This document shows, piece after piece, positions 33,867 to 42,353 of a stretch of 64,000 nt of DNA. Both the position numbers and the translations under genes were made by a program. Origin of the DNA: Hydrocarboniclastica marina (GTDB taxonomy: Bacteria; Pseudomonadota; Gammaproteobacteria; Pseudomonadales; Oleiphilaceae). The notes under the pieces were generated by a model. That model made no database searches and was not told where the DNA came from. It saw only the letters and a program-made list of their open reading frames with translations. The stretch is taken from positions 2,170,001 to 2,234,000 of the forward strand of contig NZ_CP031093.1 of assembly GCF_004851605.1 (NCBI RefSeq), given 5' to 3'. The stretch's first letter is position 1. Each line of letters begins with the position of its first letter.

Positions 33867-35909
33867 CTAAGCCCGGCTTGGGCTCCGCCTTCTGCCCGCG
33901 CTCCGCGGGACTTTCTTCAAGCGCTGCCATCGCTGCGCCAGATCCTGCAATGTCGCTGAACTTTCGGGATTATAGAGCGCGCCGTTGAGCGCCCGGGCGA
34001 AGCCGATAACCGAAGCACGATGGCGCGGAAATTCTCGGGCAGCCAGTTCCGCTTGCTGCAGAGGCGTTTGTCCGGGCGTTGTCTGGATATTCCTGCGCTT
34101 TAGCCACCGGTACCAGTACATGGCGTAGCGCATGACCGGGTCACTGGGCCTGGTCCGCTCCTGTCTGATCATGACCAGCCCGACTACTGCCACCACGCCT
34201 GCCAGAAACGCCGCAGTCCAGTAGCCCAATGTGGCCAGACTCGGCGCGCCGGGGAACTTGCCGAACAGCGAGCGCTGGGTATCGCCCTGGTAGTCGACTA
34301 CAAATCTTTGCCAGTAATAGTTGGCCGCATCCAGTCTCAGATTAACCCAGTCCAGTACTGGCCCACTTGCATAGTCACGCCTCGCCCAGTTCGTGGCTGA
34401 TTCGCCTTCCCCTCGTTCCAGTGCCTGCCGCCAGTTCTCCTGCACCCGCTCCGGCGCGACCATCGCGGTCGGGTCCAGTCGCAACCACTGGCCTCCCGAC
34501 GGTCCTCCCACCCACGCCTCGACCCACGCATGGGCATCGTACTGCCTGACCAGCAGGTAATCGTTATTCAGTCCCGGCTCACCTCCCAGATACCCGGCTA
34601 CAACCCGCGCTGGAATGCCAGCGGCGCGCAGGGCGAAGGTCAACGCGCCTGCGTAATGCGCACAAAACCCTTCCCGGGTTTGGAACAGAAACTCGTCAAC
34701 GCTGTGCGTCCCTGTCGGAGCCGGCTGGAGCGTGTAGAAAAAAGGGAGTTCGCTGAACATCGTCATCAATGTGTCAATAAGGGCGCTGTCTGAAGCTGCG
34801 TCAGCGGCGAGTCGCTGCGCCCAGGCGCGCGTCTCAGGATTGAACCCTTCAGGCAGCGCGGTATACCGGGCCCGAAGCCCTGCATCCACGGGAGCCATTG
34901 TGTCCAGATCGCTCTGCTGCATTCGGTACCGCACGACTGTATCGACGGGGCGAGAAAACTGAACCAGGCCATGCTCGGTTAACATGACATTGCCTGTTAA
35001 GGGCCGGGTCCCACCCAGGGCATATGCCCATGGCTGAAAGCTGGGCTCCAACAGGACTTCATACTCTCCCGCTCCAAGCTCGCCGATACCTGCGCTTCGG
35101 TTTACCCGCCCGACACGGTCACCGGAAGCCTGCTGTGACCGGGACCAGGTCTGGCCGTCAAACTGATCAAGGATCAGCCCTCGCCAGTAACGCTGGGAAG
35201 GAGCGGGTGCCGCACCGCCAAAGCTGACGCGAAACGCCCGCTCTCCGCTCCGGCCAAGGTCCGCAAAGTCCCCTGGCGTCATGCTTTCACTCAGCCCTGC
35301 ACTCCGACCCTCTGACACGAGCGGCACACTCCAGAGCGGCCCCAGCCGGGGAAAGATGAAGAACAGCACGACAACAACGGGAAGCACCTTGAGCAAGGTC
35401 CACGCCATACTCCGCCAGGCGCCTGGGCCCGCCTTCGCGCCACCGCCCGAAAGCGATCGCAGGCTACCGAACAGGACAAGGACCGCCAGCAGCACTGCGA
35501 GTGACCAGAAAATGCCCTGTTCGAACAGAAAGGTAACTGCTGCGAGATAGCACAGAATCATAACCATGATGAACACATCGCGCGGTCGCTCGAGTTCAGT
35601 CCACTTCAAGGCAACTGTGAGCACGAAGAAAGCAGCGGCGGTTTCAACGGTAAAGCTGGAGACATGGGTGGTGATGAATATCACGACCAGCGCGAACATC
35701 AGCAGCAAGCGCCAGGGCTTCGACAGCGGACGCCACCATCTGTAATGCTGGCCGACACTCCACGCACAGGTCAGCACGGCGACGGCGCTCAGCCAGAACG
35801 GCAGGCGCTGCAATTGCGGCAACAGGAGCAGCACAAAACCTGAGGCCAGCGGGGCCATGACCGCATGTGGAACAGCCCCGGCGGAGCGTGAGCTGACAGC
35901 ACCGGCCAT
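33867..35909 (-). CDS. tgpA: TgpA-type membrane transglutaminase
   Basis: The 680 aa protein has about six N-terminal membrane helices, a periplasmic transglutaminase core, one more helix (GYWTAAFLAGVVAVVGLVMI) and a cytoplasmic DUF4129-like tail. Catalytic Cys lies in GFCAHYAGALTFALRAAG near residue 418, His in DAHAWVEAW near 458, and Asp in WLRLDPTA near 478. TgpA is essential in P. aeruginosa. The ATG shares one base with the DUF58 stop (TGATG), which rules out a longer in-frame start inside that gene. No MoxR ATPase gene is next to the pair. Confidence 0.92.
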   Translation of the reverse strand: MAGAVSSRSAGAVPHAVMAPLASGFVLLLLPQLQRLPFWLSAVAVLTCAWSVGQHYRWWRPLSKPWRLLLMFALVVIFITTHVSSFTVETAAAFFVLTVALKWTELERPRDVFIMVMILCYLAAVTFLFEQGIFWSLAVLLAVLVLFGSLRSLSGGGAKAGPGAWRSMAWTLLKVLPVVVVLFFIFPRLGPLWSVPLVSEGRSAGLSESMTPGDFADLGRSGERAFRVSFGGAAPAPSQRYWRGLILDQFDGQTWSRSQQASGDRVGRVNRSAGIGELGAGEYEVLLEPSFQPWAYALGGTRPLTGNVMLTEHGLVQFSRPVDTVVRYRMQQSDLDTMAPVDAGLRARYTALPEGFNPETRAWAQRLAADAASDSALIDTLMTMFSELPFFYTLQPAPTGTHSVDEFLFQTREGFCAHYAGALTFALRAAGIPARVVAGYLGGEPGLNNDYLLVRQYDAHAWVEAWVGGPSGGQWLRLDPTAMVAPERVQENWRQALERGEGESATNWARRDYASGPVLDWVNLRLDAANYYWQRFVVDYQGDTQRSLFGKFPGAPSLATLGYWTAAFLAGVVAVVGLVMIRQERTRPSDPVMRYAMYWYRWLKRRNIQTTPGQTPLQQAELAAREFPRHRASVIGFARALNGALYNPESSATLQDLAQRWQRLKKVPRSAGRRRSPSRA

Positions 35910-36919
35910 CAGGAAGTCGCCCCCTGGAACATGGCCAGACGCCGTTGGGCTTCGCGGGCGTGCCGGGGCCCGGCGGCCGGGTTGAGCACGGCCCCGGGTA
36001 GGCGCAGGCCGAATGGACGATCCTGAGCACGGCATGATTCAACCAGCCAACTCAGGTACGACAATCGCAACTCGCCGGGGACGCCGGGGAAGCCGTCGTA
36101 ATCGAGCCAGAGGCTGTCGCTCGCCCTGGATTCAGCTTCCAGCACCATCATCTGGCCATCGCGGGCAAAACGTTTCCACTGAACCCTTTGGGGAAGATCG
36201 CCCGTCCGGTAGGGCCGTAGCAGAAAATCATCCGCCAGGCGGTTCGGACAGGATGTACGCGAGTCTTCGCCATCGGCTTTCCACCCGGAACCCAAATGAC
36301 CGGGCGGCTCTACGGGACGGGGGTATGCCAGTGCCGTGCTCTTCAGCCACAGGTAAGTCCAGGCTTTGAATAGTCCGAAAGGATAGCGCGATTCAATCCG
36401 AATCCGGGGCAGCGTATGGGCTCCACGGTGGGGTGGGATAAAAGCCAGGCTGGCGACCTGTCCTTCGTCGCGGACGTCTATATGTGCGGCTCCACCTGAA
36501 AAGAACAGATCTATAGCAGGACGATCAGTTTGGTAGGGTCGGATAAATTGCAGGTCAACAGCCAGCGCCGAGCCGGTGAATCCCTCTTCAATATTCCGGA
36601 GAGAGAGCTTGATACCGCTGAGATTACTATGAGTCTGGAGAATACCCACGTAGTAGAACGCACCCAGCAAAAAAGTCAGCAGGTAGATCAGGCTGTTCTG
36701 ATAGTTGATCCCGGTGAGCAGCATGATGCCCAGCAAAACCAGGAACAGGGCGCCCTCTCGCGTCGGTAGAATAAACAGGTTCGTGCGTCCGAGCTCGACT
36801 TCGTCAGCTGCGGGCAGCCGGCGCTGAAGCCACCTGCCCCAGAACGTTGTGGGGCGACGGCCCGGGCTGGCGAGCGAAAATCGGCGACGACGACGGCGCG
36901 TCACAGGGTTCAAGGTCAT
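35909..36919 (-). CDS. DUF58-domain protein
   Basis: The roughly 336 aa protein has an Arg-rich N-terminus (TRRRRRRFSLASPGRRP), two adjacent hydrophobic segments (GALFLVLLGIMLLTGINYQN, LIYLLTFLLGAFYYVGI), and the DUF58 core with DFLLRPYRTGDLPQRVQWKRFARDG (shown as DFLLRPY ... VQWKRFARDG) in a von Willebrand A-like region. It is translationally coupled to the transglutaminase. Partner role in envelope transglutamination is inferred from conserved pairing. GGTGA precedes the chosen ATG; a GTG 39 nt upstream lacks a ribosome-binding site. Confidence 0.87.
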   Translation of the reverse strand: MTLNPVTRRRRRRFSLASPGRRPTTFWGRWLQRRLPAADEVELGRTNLFILPTREGALFLVLLGIMLLTGINYQNSLIYLLTFLLGAFYYVGILQTHSNLSGIKLSLRNIEEGFTGSALAVDLQFIRPYQTDRPAIDLFFSGGAAHIDVRDEGQVASLAFIPPHRGAHTLPRIRIESRYPFGLFKAWTYLWLKSTALAYPRPVEPPGHLGSGWKADGEDSRTSCPNRLADDFLLRPYRTGDLPQRVQWKRFARDGQMMVLEAESRASDSLWLDYDGFPGVPGELRLSYLSWLVESCRAQDRPFGLRLPGAVLNPAAGPRHAREAQRRLAMFQGATS

Positions 36920-37126
36920 CACTTCACCAACCGCGTAGCTGCCCGAGCGCCGGGACACACCGGGCCCGCATTAACGCGTTACGATAGATTCTGATTCTGC
37001 CGGGGCTTTGTTCCGCCCCTCCAATTCGTTCAGGACAGTGTGGCACAATTAAAACCGGGCAGCCTTGAAATGCGGAGGGCAAAGGACAATACTTCTAACT
37101 ATATCCATCGATTCCAGGATCCTCTT

Positions 37127-37747
37127 ATGTCGGCTTCAAGAGCGCTACTTTTTCTGGCTGTACTTTCAGCCCCCGTTTCGGCTATAGCGGGAGTAGAGTC
37201 TCTTTCGTCAGAGGAGATGGTAGACACCTACGTTAAAGACTCGGCCATCATTGTTGTGCCGCGCCAGCGGGATGAAACAGCGCAACCTGAGCGCGATCAG
37301 GTGATACAGACCATTTCGATCTCGCCTGGTGAGCCCGTGATTACAGAGACCGATATGGCTCGCGTCAGAGAAAGGATTCTGGCAAGCCAACGGGCCTCAA
37401 TGCGGGACACTGAAGCTCTGGCGCGTGAACAGCAGATTCGCGACACCCTGGACCGCCCACTGGACGAGTTAGCGGCCATACAGCCGACGATGCAGACCAT
37501 GCCCGAAATGCCGAATCTGGTTTATGGCCAGACCCCACAGATCCCCGATGAACCCTTTACTGAAACCTACCTGAACAATCAGTTGGGACTTGCGTTCGAC
37601 GGCCAGAACCTCCAGTTCTCAATCGGCAACCTGCCCGGCGTCAGCCAGATTAATATTCCCCAGGGTATCAATGAGGGGCCGATTCAGTTAACGCCCAGGC
37701 CGGGCGGGGGCTTCGACCTCAACATTGCGGTTCCTGACGCCCAGTAG
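37127..37747 (+). CDS. exported protein of unknown function
   Basis: I do not recognise the family. The 206 aa protein starts at ATG with AGGAT about 8 nt upstream. A clear signal peptide (SASRALLFLAVLSAPVSAIAG) is followed by an acidic region (SSEEMVDTYVKDSAIIVVPRQ), a helical Arg/Glu-rich stretch (ARVRERILASQRASMRDTEAL) and a Pro/Gly/Asn-rich C-terminus (FSIGNLPGVSQINIPQGINE). No cysteines are in the mature part, and there is no lipobox. It is divergent from the DUF58 gene. A longer in-frame reading would put 29 residues before the signal peptide and is unlikely. Confidence 0.72.
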   Translation: MSASRALLFLAVLSAPVSAIAGVESLSSEEMVDTYVKDSAIIVVPRQRDETAQPERDQVIQTISISPGEPVITETDMARVRERILASQRASMRDTEALAREQQIRDTLDRPLDELAAIQPTMQTMPEMPNLVYGQTPQIPDEPFTETYLNNQLGLAFDGQNLQFSIGNLPGVSQINIPQGINEGPIQLTPRPGGGFDLNIAVPDAQ

Positions 37748-38242
37748 GCGAGCGTGTCCAGGCTTTCCCGAAGCCCTGCCGCCGAGACGAAGCGCACGCA
37801 ACTCAGCTAATCCTGACGTCTTGGGAACAGGACGTCTGTTTTGTTTAATTCCCACTTTTATAACTCCCCACTGCTTGCCCGGCTTTAGCGCCGGCACGAG
37901 CACAGGCTCCGGACCTCATCCTTCCATCACTCAGCGCGGAACCCGGTTTTTACTGCCTCCTTTGGGCACTGCGCGAAGCAGAACCCTTCGCTAGCCACCG
38001 CCTGGATCTTTACGAAACCGGTCGTGCTACGAATCATGCATTAACTAATGAATTCACTTTCACTTGTTACTGGTAGCGGGTCTGTTAATATCGCGCCGTC
38101 CACGAAGTCTATTGGGGCATCGCAGCGCACTTCGCCGTCCAATCGTCGGCAGTAACCGGGGATCGGGGTTGACCCAAGTCCGGATGCTTTGAAGGGTAGC
38201 GCGACCGCTTCTGTTGTTAGCATCTGCTGTATCGGGGATTTC
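37748..38242. other. gene-free interval between the exported protein and the MarR gene
   Basis: No convincing coding sequence. It holds a weak terminator-like hairpin near its left end (separate entry) and a possible promoter for the MarR gene: TTGTTA (38064-38069) and TAATAT (38086-38091), 16 bp apart, each matching consensus at four of six positions. The rest shows nothing I can name. Confidence 0.5.
37815..37846 (+). terminator. weak terminator-like hairpin after the exported protein gene
   Basis: GACGTC arms (37815-37820 and 37831-37836) around a 10-nt loop, followed by TGTTTTGTTT. The stem is short, and each arm is itself palindromic. Confidence 0.4.
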
Positions 38243-38674
38243 ATGCAGAAAAATGTCTTTTTTGACCTCACTCGGGTCGTTACGCAGTGGCGTAAACTTC
38301 TTAATCGTAAAGTTACAGACACACGAATCACTCAAGCGCAATGGATTGCCCTCCTCTACCTTCAAAGAATAGGCGAAGGAATTACACAGCGGGACCTCGC
38401 GTGGCACCTGGCCATCAAGAATCCCACACTGGTGACACTGCTCGATGCACTGGCAGAGAACGACCTCATCGAACGCCGGGTCAGCCGGGAGGACCACCGC
38501 GTGCGGCACCTTCACCTGACCGAGCAAGGCACAACGTTCATGCAGGAGATCAATCGGAGCACGGATGAGCTGCGGGAAGCCTTGTTCGAGGGCATCGCTG
38601 AAAAGGACCTGCAGGCCGCTCTTCGGACGATGGAAAAGGTGTTGGAAAACTCAAGGTCGCTCGACAAGCATTAG
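38243..38674 (+). CDS. MarR-family transcriptional regulator
   Basis: The 143 aa winged-helix protein starts at MQKNVFFDLTRVVTQWRK. Its recognition region reads GITQRDLAWHLAIKNPTLVTLLDAL, the wing is IERRVSREDHRVRHLHLTEQG, and a C-terminal dimerisation helix follows. It resembles the SlyA/RovA branch, whose members control surface and virulence genes. Its neighbours are the five-gene secreted paralogue array; control of that array is an inference. It ends at a bidirectional terminator shared with the first paralogue. Confidence 0.9.
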   Translation: MQKNVFFDLTRVVTQWRKLLNRKVTDTRITQAQWIALLYLQRIGEGITQRDLAWHLAIKNPTLVTLLDALAENDLIERRVSREDHRVRHLHLTEQGTTFMQEINRSTDELREALFEGIAEKDLQAALRTMEKVLENSRSLDKH

Positions 38675-38711
38675 TATTTGTGCGCCGGAATGTACGAGCT
38701 GAACCTTAGCT

Positions 38712-38738
38712 AAAAAGCCACCCGAAGGTGGCTTTTTT
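38712..38738. terminator. bidirectional terminator between the MarR gene and paralogue 1
   Basis: GCCACC-CGAA-GGTGGC hairpin flanked by AAAAA on the left and TTTTTT on the right. It serves the MarR gene on the plus strand and the first secreted paralogue on the minus strand. Confidence 0.93.
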
Positions 38739-38757
38739 AGGTCAAGACCGGCTTGGA

Positions 38758-39735
38758 TCAGTGGCCGTAAATGACGGTCTCGGCGGTTACCGCAACATCC
38801 GTCATGTACAGCGAACCAATTGACGCGCCATTGCCCATAGTGATGTTTGTCAGGTCGAGATCGCCAGAGAAGTCCTGCACGTTGACCGCAAGTGCGTTCT
38901 GACCTGCACCGAAGTGGTCTTCTTTGACGCTGACGTCAACCTGGGCATGGGCAAACGACATTGTCCCGGCCGAGTTGGCAATAACGGAATCCCCGCGACG
39001 GTTATGCAGTTCGAAGCCAAGGCTGGTACCCATGAATGGCAGGGTTACGGCGCCGGTCGCGTTGAAATAGGCGTTGATGTTCAGGCTATTCGCTTCTTCC
39101 TGAACGATCAGGTCCACGGGTCCCAAGTAGCCATCGATCTGCATGGCGGAGACAAGAACCGTGCTATCCGCGTTCATCGCGCTCAGGTTACCGATATTGG
39201 CGGCATTGTCAGCTTCTTTGGCCAGGGAGATTGAGCCGATCCCCAGTCCGTAGTCTACCGGTGCGCCTGACTGCGAACGCAGGGAGATAACAAGGTCGCC
39301 ATCGGTTACAGCCTGGCTTGTTTCAACCCCATCGACAGCAGCGGCATTCGCGGCGAGCTGTGCGGAATCCTGTGCTCCGGTCGCTGGATCAGTGGCGAGT
39401 GCGGCAGCTACGTAGTCACCTGCGAATACTCCCCCATTACCCAGATCGTCCGCCGCGGTTCCCGCGACATCAATGGTCAGGCGGATATCGTCAAGTGCGG
39501 TAGTAGCCCCAGCGGTGGAGTGACCACCGAGTTTCAGGCCGTCGATGACCAGAAAACCCTTATCCTGGTAGGCGATTTCTTTCACTTCTACATTGGCGCT
39601 AAGGTCAATGGTTACCCCGGCCTGACCGGTAACGTCGCCCATGGCACCGTCGTTCAGAGGCTTCAGGTCAGCACTGGCGGAAAAGGAGGTCGCGGCAATT
39701 GCCGTCACTAGAAGGGTGCGAGTAAACGTATTCAT
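38758..39735 (-). CDS. secreted DUF6160/FilA-like paralogue 1
   Basis: The 325 aa protein has signal peptide LLVTAIAATSFSASA and mature start DLKPLNDGAMGDVTGQAG. Shared family blocks are VTIDLSANVEVKEIAY, FLVIDGLKLGG, SDGDLVISLRSQ-type, QEEANSLNINAYFNATG, PFMGTSLGFELHNRRG, DLDLTNITMGNGASIGSLY and the terminal VTAETVIYGH. An Ala-rich insertion (ATDPATGAQDSAQLAANAAA) is specific to this copy. AGGAG 7 nt before the second in-frame ATG decides the start. I recognise the LxxLxDxxMxxVTGQxG signature as DUF6160/FilA-like (putative surface or pilus-associated proteins); role unproven. Confidence 0.82.
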   Translation of the reverse strand: MNTFTRTLLVTAIAATSFSASADLKPLNDGAMGDVTGQAGVTIDLSANVEVKEIAYQDKGFLVIDGLKLGGHSTAGATTALDDIRLTIDVAGTAADDLGNGGVFAGDYVAAALATDPATGAQDSAQLAANAAAVDGVETSQAVTDGDLVISLRSQSGAPVDYGLGIGSISLAKEADNAANIGNLSAMNADSTVLVSAMQIDGYLGPVDLIVQEEANSLNINAYFNATGAVTLPFMGTSLGFELHNRRGDSVIANSAGTMSFAHAQVDVSVKEDHFGAGQNALAVNVQDFSGDLDLTNITMGNGASIGSLYMTDVAVTAETVIYGH

Positions 39736-39849
39736 GGCCATTCTCCTAACATCGTAAATAGGGAAATCTGTGGCGTAACGTAAGGCGGAAATTTCTCCTC
39801 AGTAGTAGCTGTAAAGCAAGGCTTCCTTTAAAAAGTAGTTCACGAACTG

Positions 39850-39862
39850 AAAACCGGTTGTG
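39850..39862. promoter_or_regulatory. 13-bp motif upstream of paralogue 1
   Basis: AAAACCGGTTGTG, 115-127 bp upstream of this gene. It recurs as AAAACTGGTTGTG (44694-44706) 87-99 bp upstream of paralogue 5. It could be a shared operator, but was not found upstream of paralogues 2-4. Confidence 0.3.
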
Positions 39863-39986
39863 AACCACGACACATTTCAGAAAATTAACCCTACACAATT
39901 CGCGCCTGAGGGGCAAACAGGTGCTTTAAAACGCCCTATGCGTCTTCAGTCGCGGCCCTCCTACCCTTGTCTGGCCAGCCCAGAAC

Positions 39987-40018
39987 GCGAAAAGCCATCC
40001 CGAAGGATGGCTTTTCGC
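39987..40018 (-). terminator. terminator hairpin after paralogue 2
   Basis: A perfect 14-bp stem (GCGAAAAGCCATCC with its complement) around a CGAA loop (TTCG in minus-strand RNA). The U-run lies in the 3' arm. It starts 22 bp after the stop codon. Confidence 0.82.
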
Positions 40019-40039
40019 TGCGGTTTGTTCGAGTCAGTG

Positions 40040-40963
40040 TTAGTGACCGTAAATGACCGTTTCAGCAGTAACGGAAAGATCAGTCAGGTACAGGGCACCG
40101 ATCGAGATGCCATTGCCCATCTTGATATCGGTCATGTCGAGATCGCCAGACAGGTCCTGGACGTTCACAGCAAGCGCGTCGCCGCCATCGTCGAAGTAGC
40201 CTTCTGCAACACTGACGTCTACCTGGGCATGAGCGAAAGACATGCCATCCGCGTTCATGACCGTAGCGCCACGACGGTTATGGAGCTCGAAGCTCATGGA
40301 TGTGCCACGGTAAGGGACAGTGACCGAGCCACTGGCGCTGAAGTAGGCATTGATATTCATGCTATTAGATTCTTCCTGCACGACGATATCGACGGGGCCG
40401 ATATAGCCGTCCATGCGCAGGTCCTGGGATAACACGGTACCGGTATTGGTGGCTTTGAGGTTACCGATATTGCCGCTGTTTCCCTCTTGCTTGGCCAGGG
40501 AGACACTTTCAATGAACAGTCCGAAGTCCACTGGCTCGTCCGATTGCGAACGCAGACTGATGACAAGATCGCCATCGCTGATGTTCTGGCTTTGTTCGTT
40601 TACTTCGGTGGTAAATCCTTCGCTTGCGAGATAAGCCGCACCGAATGAGGATGCGCCAAGGTCATCGCCGAGGGAGCCGGCCACATCAATTGTCAGCCGG
40701 AGGTTATCGAGTGCGTCTGGCGCACCACCAGCGACAAGCTCAGAGTGACCACCCAGGGTCAGGCCATCAATAACCAGGAAACCCTGATCCTGATAGGCGA
40801 TTTCGCCGACGCTGACGTTGGCACTCAGATCAATGGTGACACCCGCCTGACCCGTCACATCGCCCATGGACGCATCATCGAGGGCGGCAAGTTCGGCTTG
40901 CGCGGCAAACGGTGCAGCGGCAATAGCGCTGACCAGTGCTATTTTTTTCAGGCTGTTCATCAT
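40040..40963 (-). CDS. secreted DUF6160/FilA-like paralogue 2
   Basis: 307 aa (or 306 from an adjacent ATG; AAGGGA lies 5 or 8 nt upstream, so the sequence does not decide). The signal peptide KKIALVSAIAAAPFAAQA is followed by ELAALDDASMGDVTGQAG. It has the same block order as its neighbours, with a diverged centre (FTTEVNEQSQNISDGDLV), YRGTSMSFELHNRRG in place of FMGTS, and an atypical GDLDMTDIKMGNGISIGALY near the end. A longer in-frame start exists but lacks a ribosome-binding site and would bury the signal peptide. Confidence 0.82.
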   Translation of the reverse strand: MMNSLKKIALVSAIAAAPFAAQAELAALDDASMGDVTGQAGVTIDLSANVSVGEIAYQDQGFLVIDGLTLGGHSELVAGGAPDALDNLRLTIDVAGSLGDDLGASSFGAAYLASEGFTTEVNEQSQNISDGDLVISLRSQSDEPVDFGLFIESVSLAKQEGNSGNIGNLKATNTGTVLSQDLRMDGYIGPVDIVVQEESNSMNINAYFSASGSVTVPYRGTSMSFELHNRRGATVMNADGMSFAHAQVDVSVAEGYFDDGGDALAVNVQDLSGDLDMTDIKMGNGISIGALYLTDLSVTAETVIYGH

Positions 40964-41110
40964 GCTTTCCCTTATTATTTTAGGCTTTAATCCGTCGTTC
41001 ATAGAGAACGCACCCACAGGTTACCCCTTGGGTGAGATAAAAAATGAGACGGAATGTGAACTTTCAGAACAGAGGCAGCGCGACCGGCCAGTTTGAGGCC
41101 GCGTAAACGC

Positions 41111-41132
41111 AAAAGCCACCCCGAAGGGTGGC
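41111..41132 (-). terminator. terminator hairpin after paralogue 3
   Basis: GCCACCC-CGAA-GGGTGGC stem-loop with TTTTGCG on the 3' side of the minus-strand transcript. It is separated from the stop codon by a 10-bp tandem repeat. Confidence 0.8.
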
Positions 41133-41140
41133 TCCAAAGC

Positions 41141-41180
41141 ACTTCAAAACACTTCAAAACACTTCAAAACACTACAAAAC
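41141..41180. repeat. 10-bp tandem repeat between paralogue 3 and its terminator
   Basis: Three perfect copies of ACTTCAAAAC, then ACTACAAAAC and a further degraded unit. They lengthen the 3' untranslated part of the paralogue 3 transcript. Confidence 0.88.
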
Positions 41181-41191
41181 ACTACGACAAC

Positions 41192-42121
41192 TTAGTGACC
41201 GTAGATAACAGTCTCAGCAGTAACAGACAGGTCGGTCATGTACAGAGAGCCGATTGACTTGTCGTTGCCCATAGTGATGTTGGTCAGGTCGAGATCGCCA
41301 GAGAAGTCCTGAACGTTAACGGCCAGTGCATCTTCGCCCGCAGCGAAGTAGTCTTCAGCAACGCTGATATCAACCTGTGCGTGCGCGAAAGACATGGTGC
41401 CGGTAGCATTAGCTACTGCATCGCCACGACGGTTGTGCAGCTCGAAGCCCATGCTGGTACCCATGAACGGCAAAGTCAGTTCGCCAGTCGCGTTGAAGTA
41501 GGCGTTGATGTTCATGCTATTGGACTCTTCCTGAACCACAACGTCGATCGGGCCAAGGAAGCCGTCGATGTACAGCTCAGAAACCAGTACGGTGCTATCT
41601 GGGTTCGAAGCAGAAAGGTTACCGATGTTAGCGGTGTTGCCTTGTTCTTTGGCCAGGGAAACAGCGCCGATAGCCAAACCGAAGTCAACAGGCTGACCAG
41701 ACTGCGAACGCAGGCCGATAACCAGGTCACCATCGCTGATGTTCTGGCTAACTTCGTTTACGTCAGTAGAGAAGCCAGCGGCGCCCAGATAAGTTGCACC
41801 ACGAGCCGCGGTGCCCAGGTCTGCAGTTGCGTCGGTGCCGGCAACGTCGATGGTCAGACGGATGTCGTCAAGTGCGGCTGCACCACCAGCTGCGATAACC
41901 CCACGGTTACCACCCAGGGTCATACCGTCGATAACCAGGAAACCTTTATCTTCATACGCGATTTCTTTGATGCTGACGTTGGCGCTCAGGTCGATGGTAA
42001 CACCAGCCTGGCCAGTGACATCACCCATTGAAACGTCGTTCAGAGCCGTCAGTTCGGCTTGGGCTGCAAAAGGAGCAGCGGCGATTGCGGTTACGAGTGC
42101 AATTTTTTTCAGGCCTTTCAT
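41192..42121 (-). CDS. secreted DUF6160/FilA-like paralogue 3
   Basis: 309 aa. The signal peptide MKGLKKIALVTAIAAAPFAA is identical to that of paralogue 5; mature start ELTALNDVSMGDVTGQAG. Ordered blocks: VTIDLSANVSIKEIAYEDKG, FLVIDGMTLGG, NISDGDLVIGLRSQSG, NPDSTVLVSELYIDGFLGP, QEESNSMNINAYFNATG, PFMGTSMGFELHNRRG, SLYMTDLSVTAETVIYGH. It is the shortest of the original-length copies apart from paralogue 2. AGGAG lies 7 nt upstream. Predicted mostly beta from the alternating pattern; no cysteines. Confidence 0.84.
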   Translation of the reverse strand: MKGLKKIALVTAIAAAPFAAQAELTALNDVSMGDVTGQAGVTIDLSANVSIKEIAYEDKGFLVIDGMTLGGNRGVIAAGGAAALDDIRLTIDVAGTDATADLGTAARGATYLGAAGFSTDVNEVSQNISDGDLVIGLRSQSGQPVDFGLAIGAVSLAKEQGNTANIGNLSASNPDSTVLVSELYIDGFLGPIDVVVQEESNSMNINAYFNATGELTLPFMGTSMGFELHNRRGDAVANATGTMSFAHAQVDISVAEDYFAAGEDALAVNVQDFSGDLDLTNITMGNDKSIGSLYMTDLSVTAETVIYGH

Positions 42122-42309
42122 TCGTATTCTCCTAAATTATTTTTGTGCTTTTATTTTTATGGCGATGTTGATCATCGCAATGGCAGAGTACTGCTTCAGC
42201 ACTTCTCAGAATGAGATCCAATCGACAATTCCCGTGCATCATCGGAACTTTTATTCAGGTCTTGCCAGGGAGAAATATCAGGTCTCGACTTGTTCGCTCT
42301 AACAGGAAG

Positions 42310-42327
42310 GCCGCCCCGAAAGGCGGC
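42310..42327 (-). terminator. possible terminator after paralogue 4
   Basis: GCCGCC/GGCGGC arms around a 6-nt CCGAAA loop, in the same position as the other paralogues' hairpins. It is followed on the minus strand only by CTTCCTGTT, so the U-tract is poor. Confidence 0.5.
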
Positions 42328-42353
42328 TGTTACAAAGTCTTCAAGCGTACGGC

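Noticed and set aside
41141-41190. Regular 10-bp repeats considered as a CRISPR remnant
   Set aside because: Units are directly adjacent with no spacers, and there are no cas genes. It is a simple tandem repeat.
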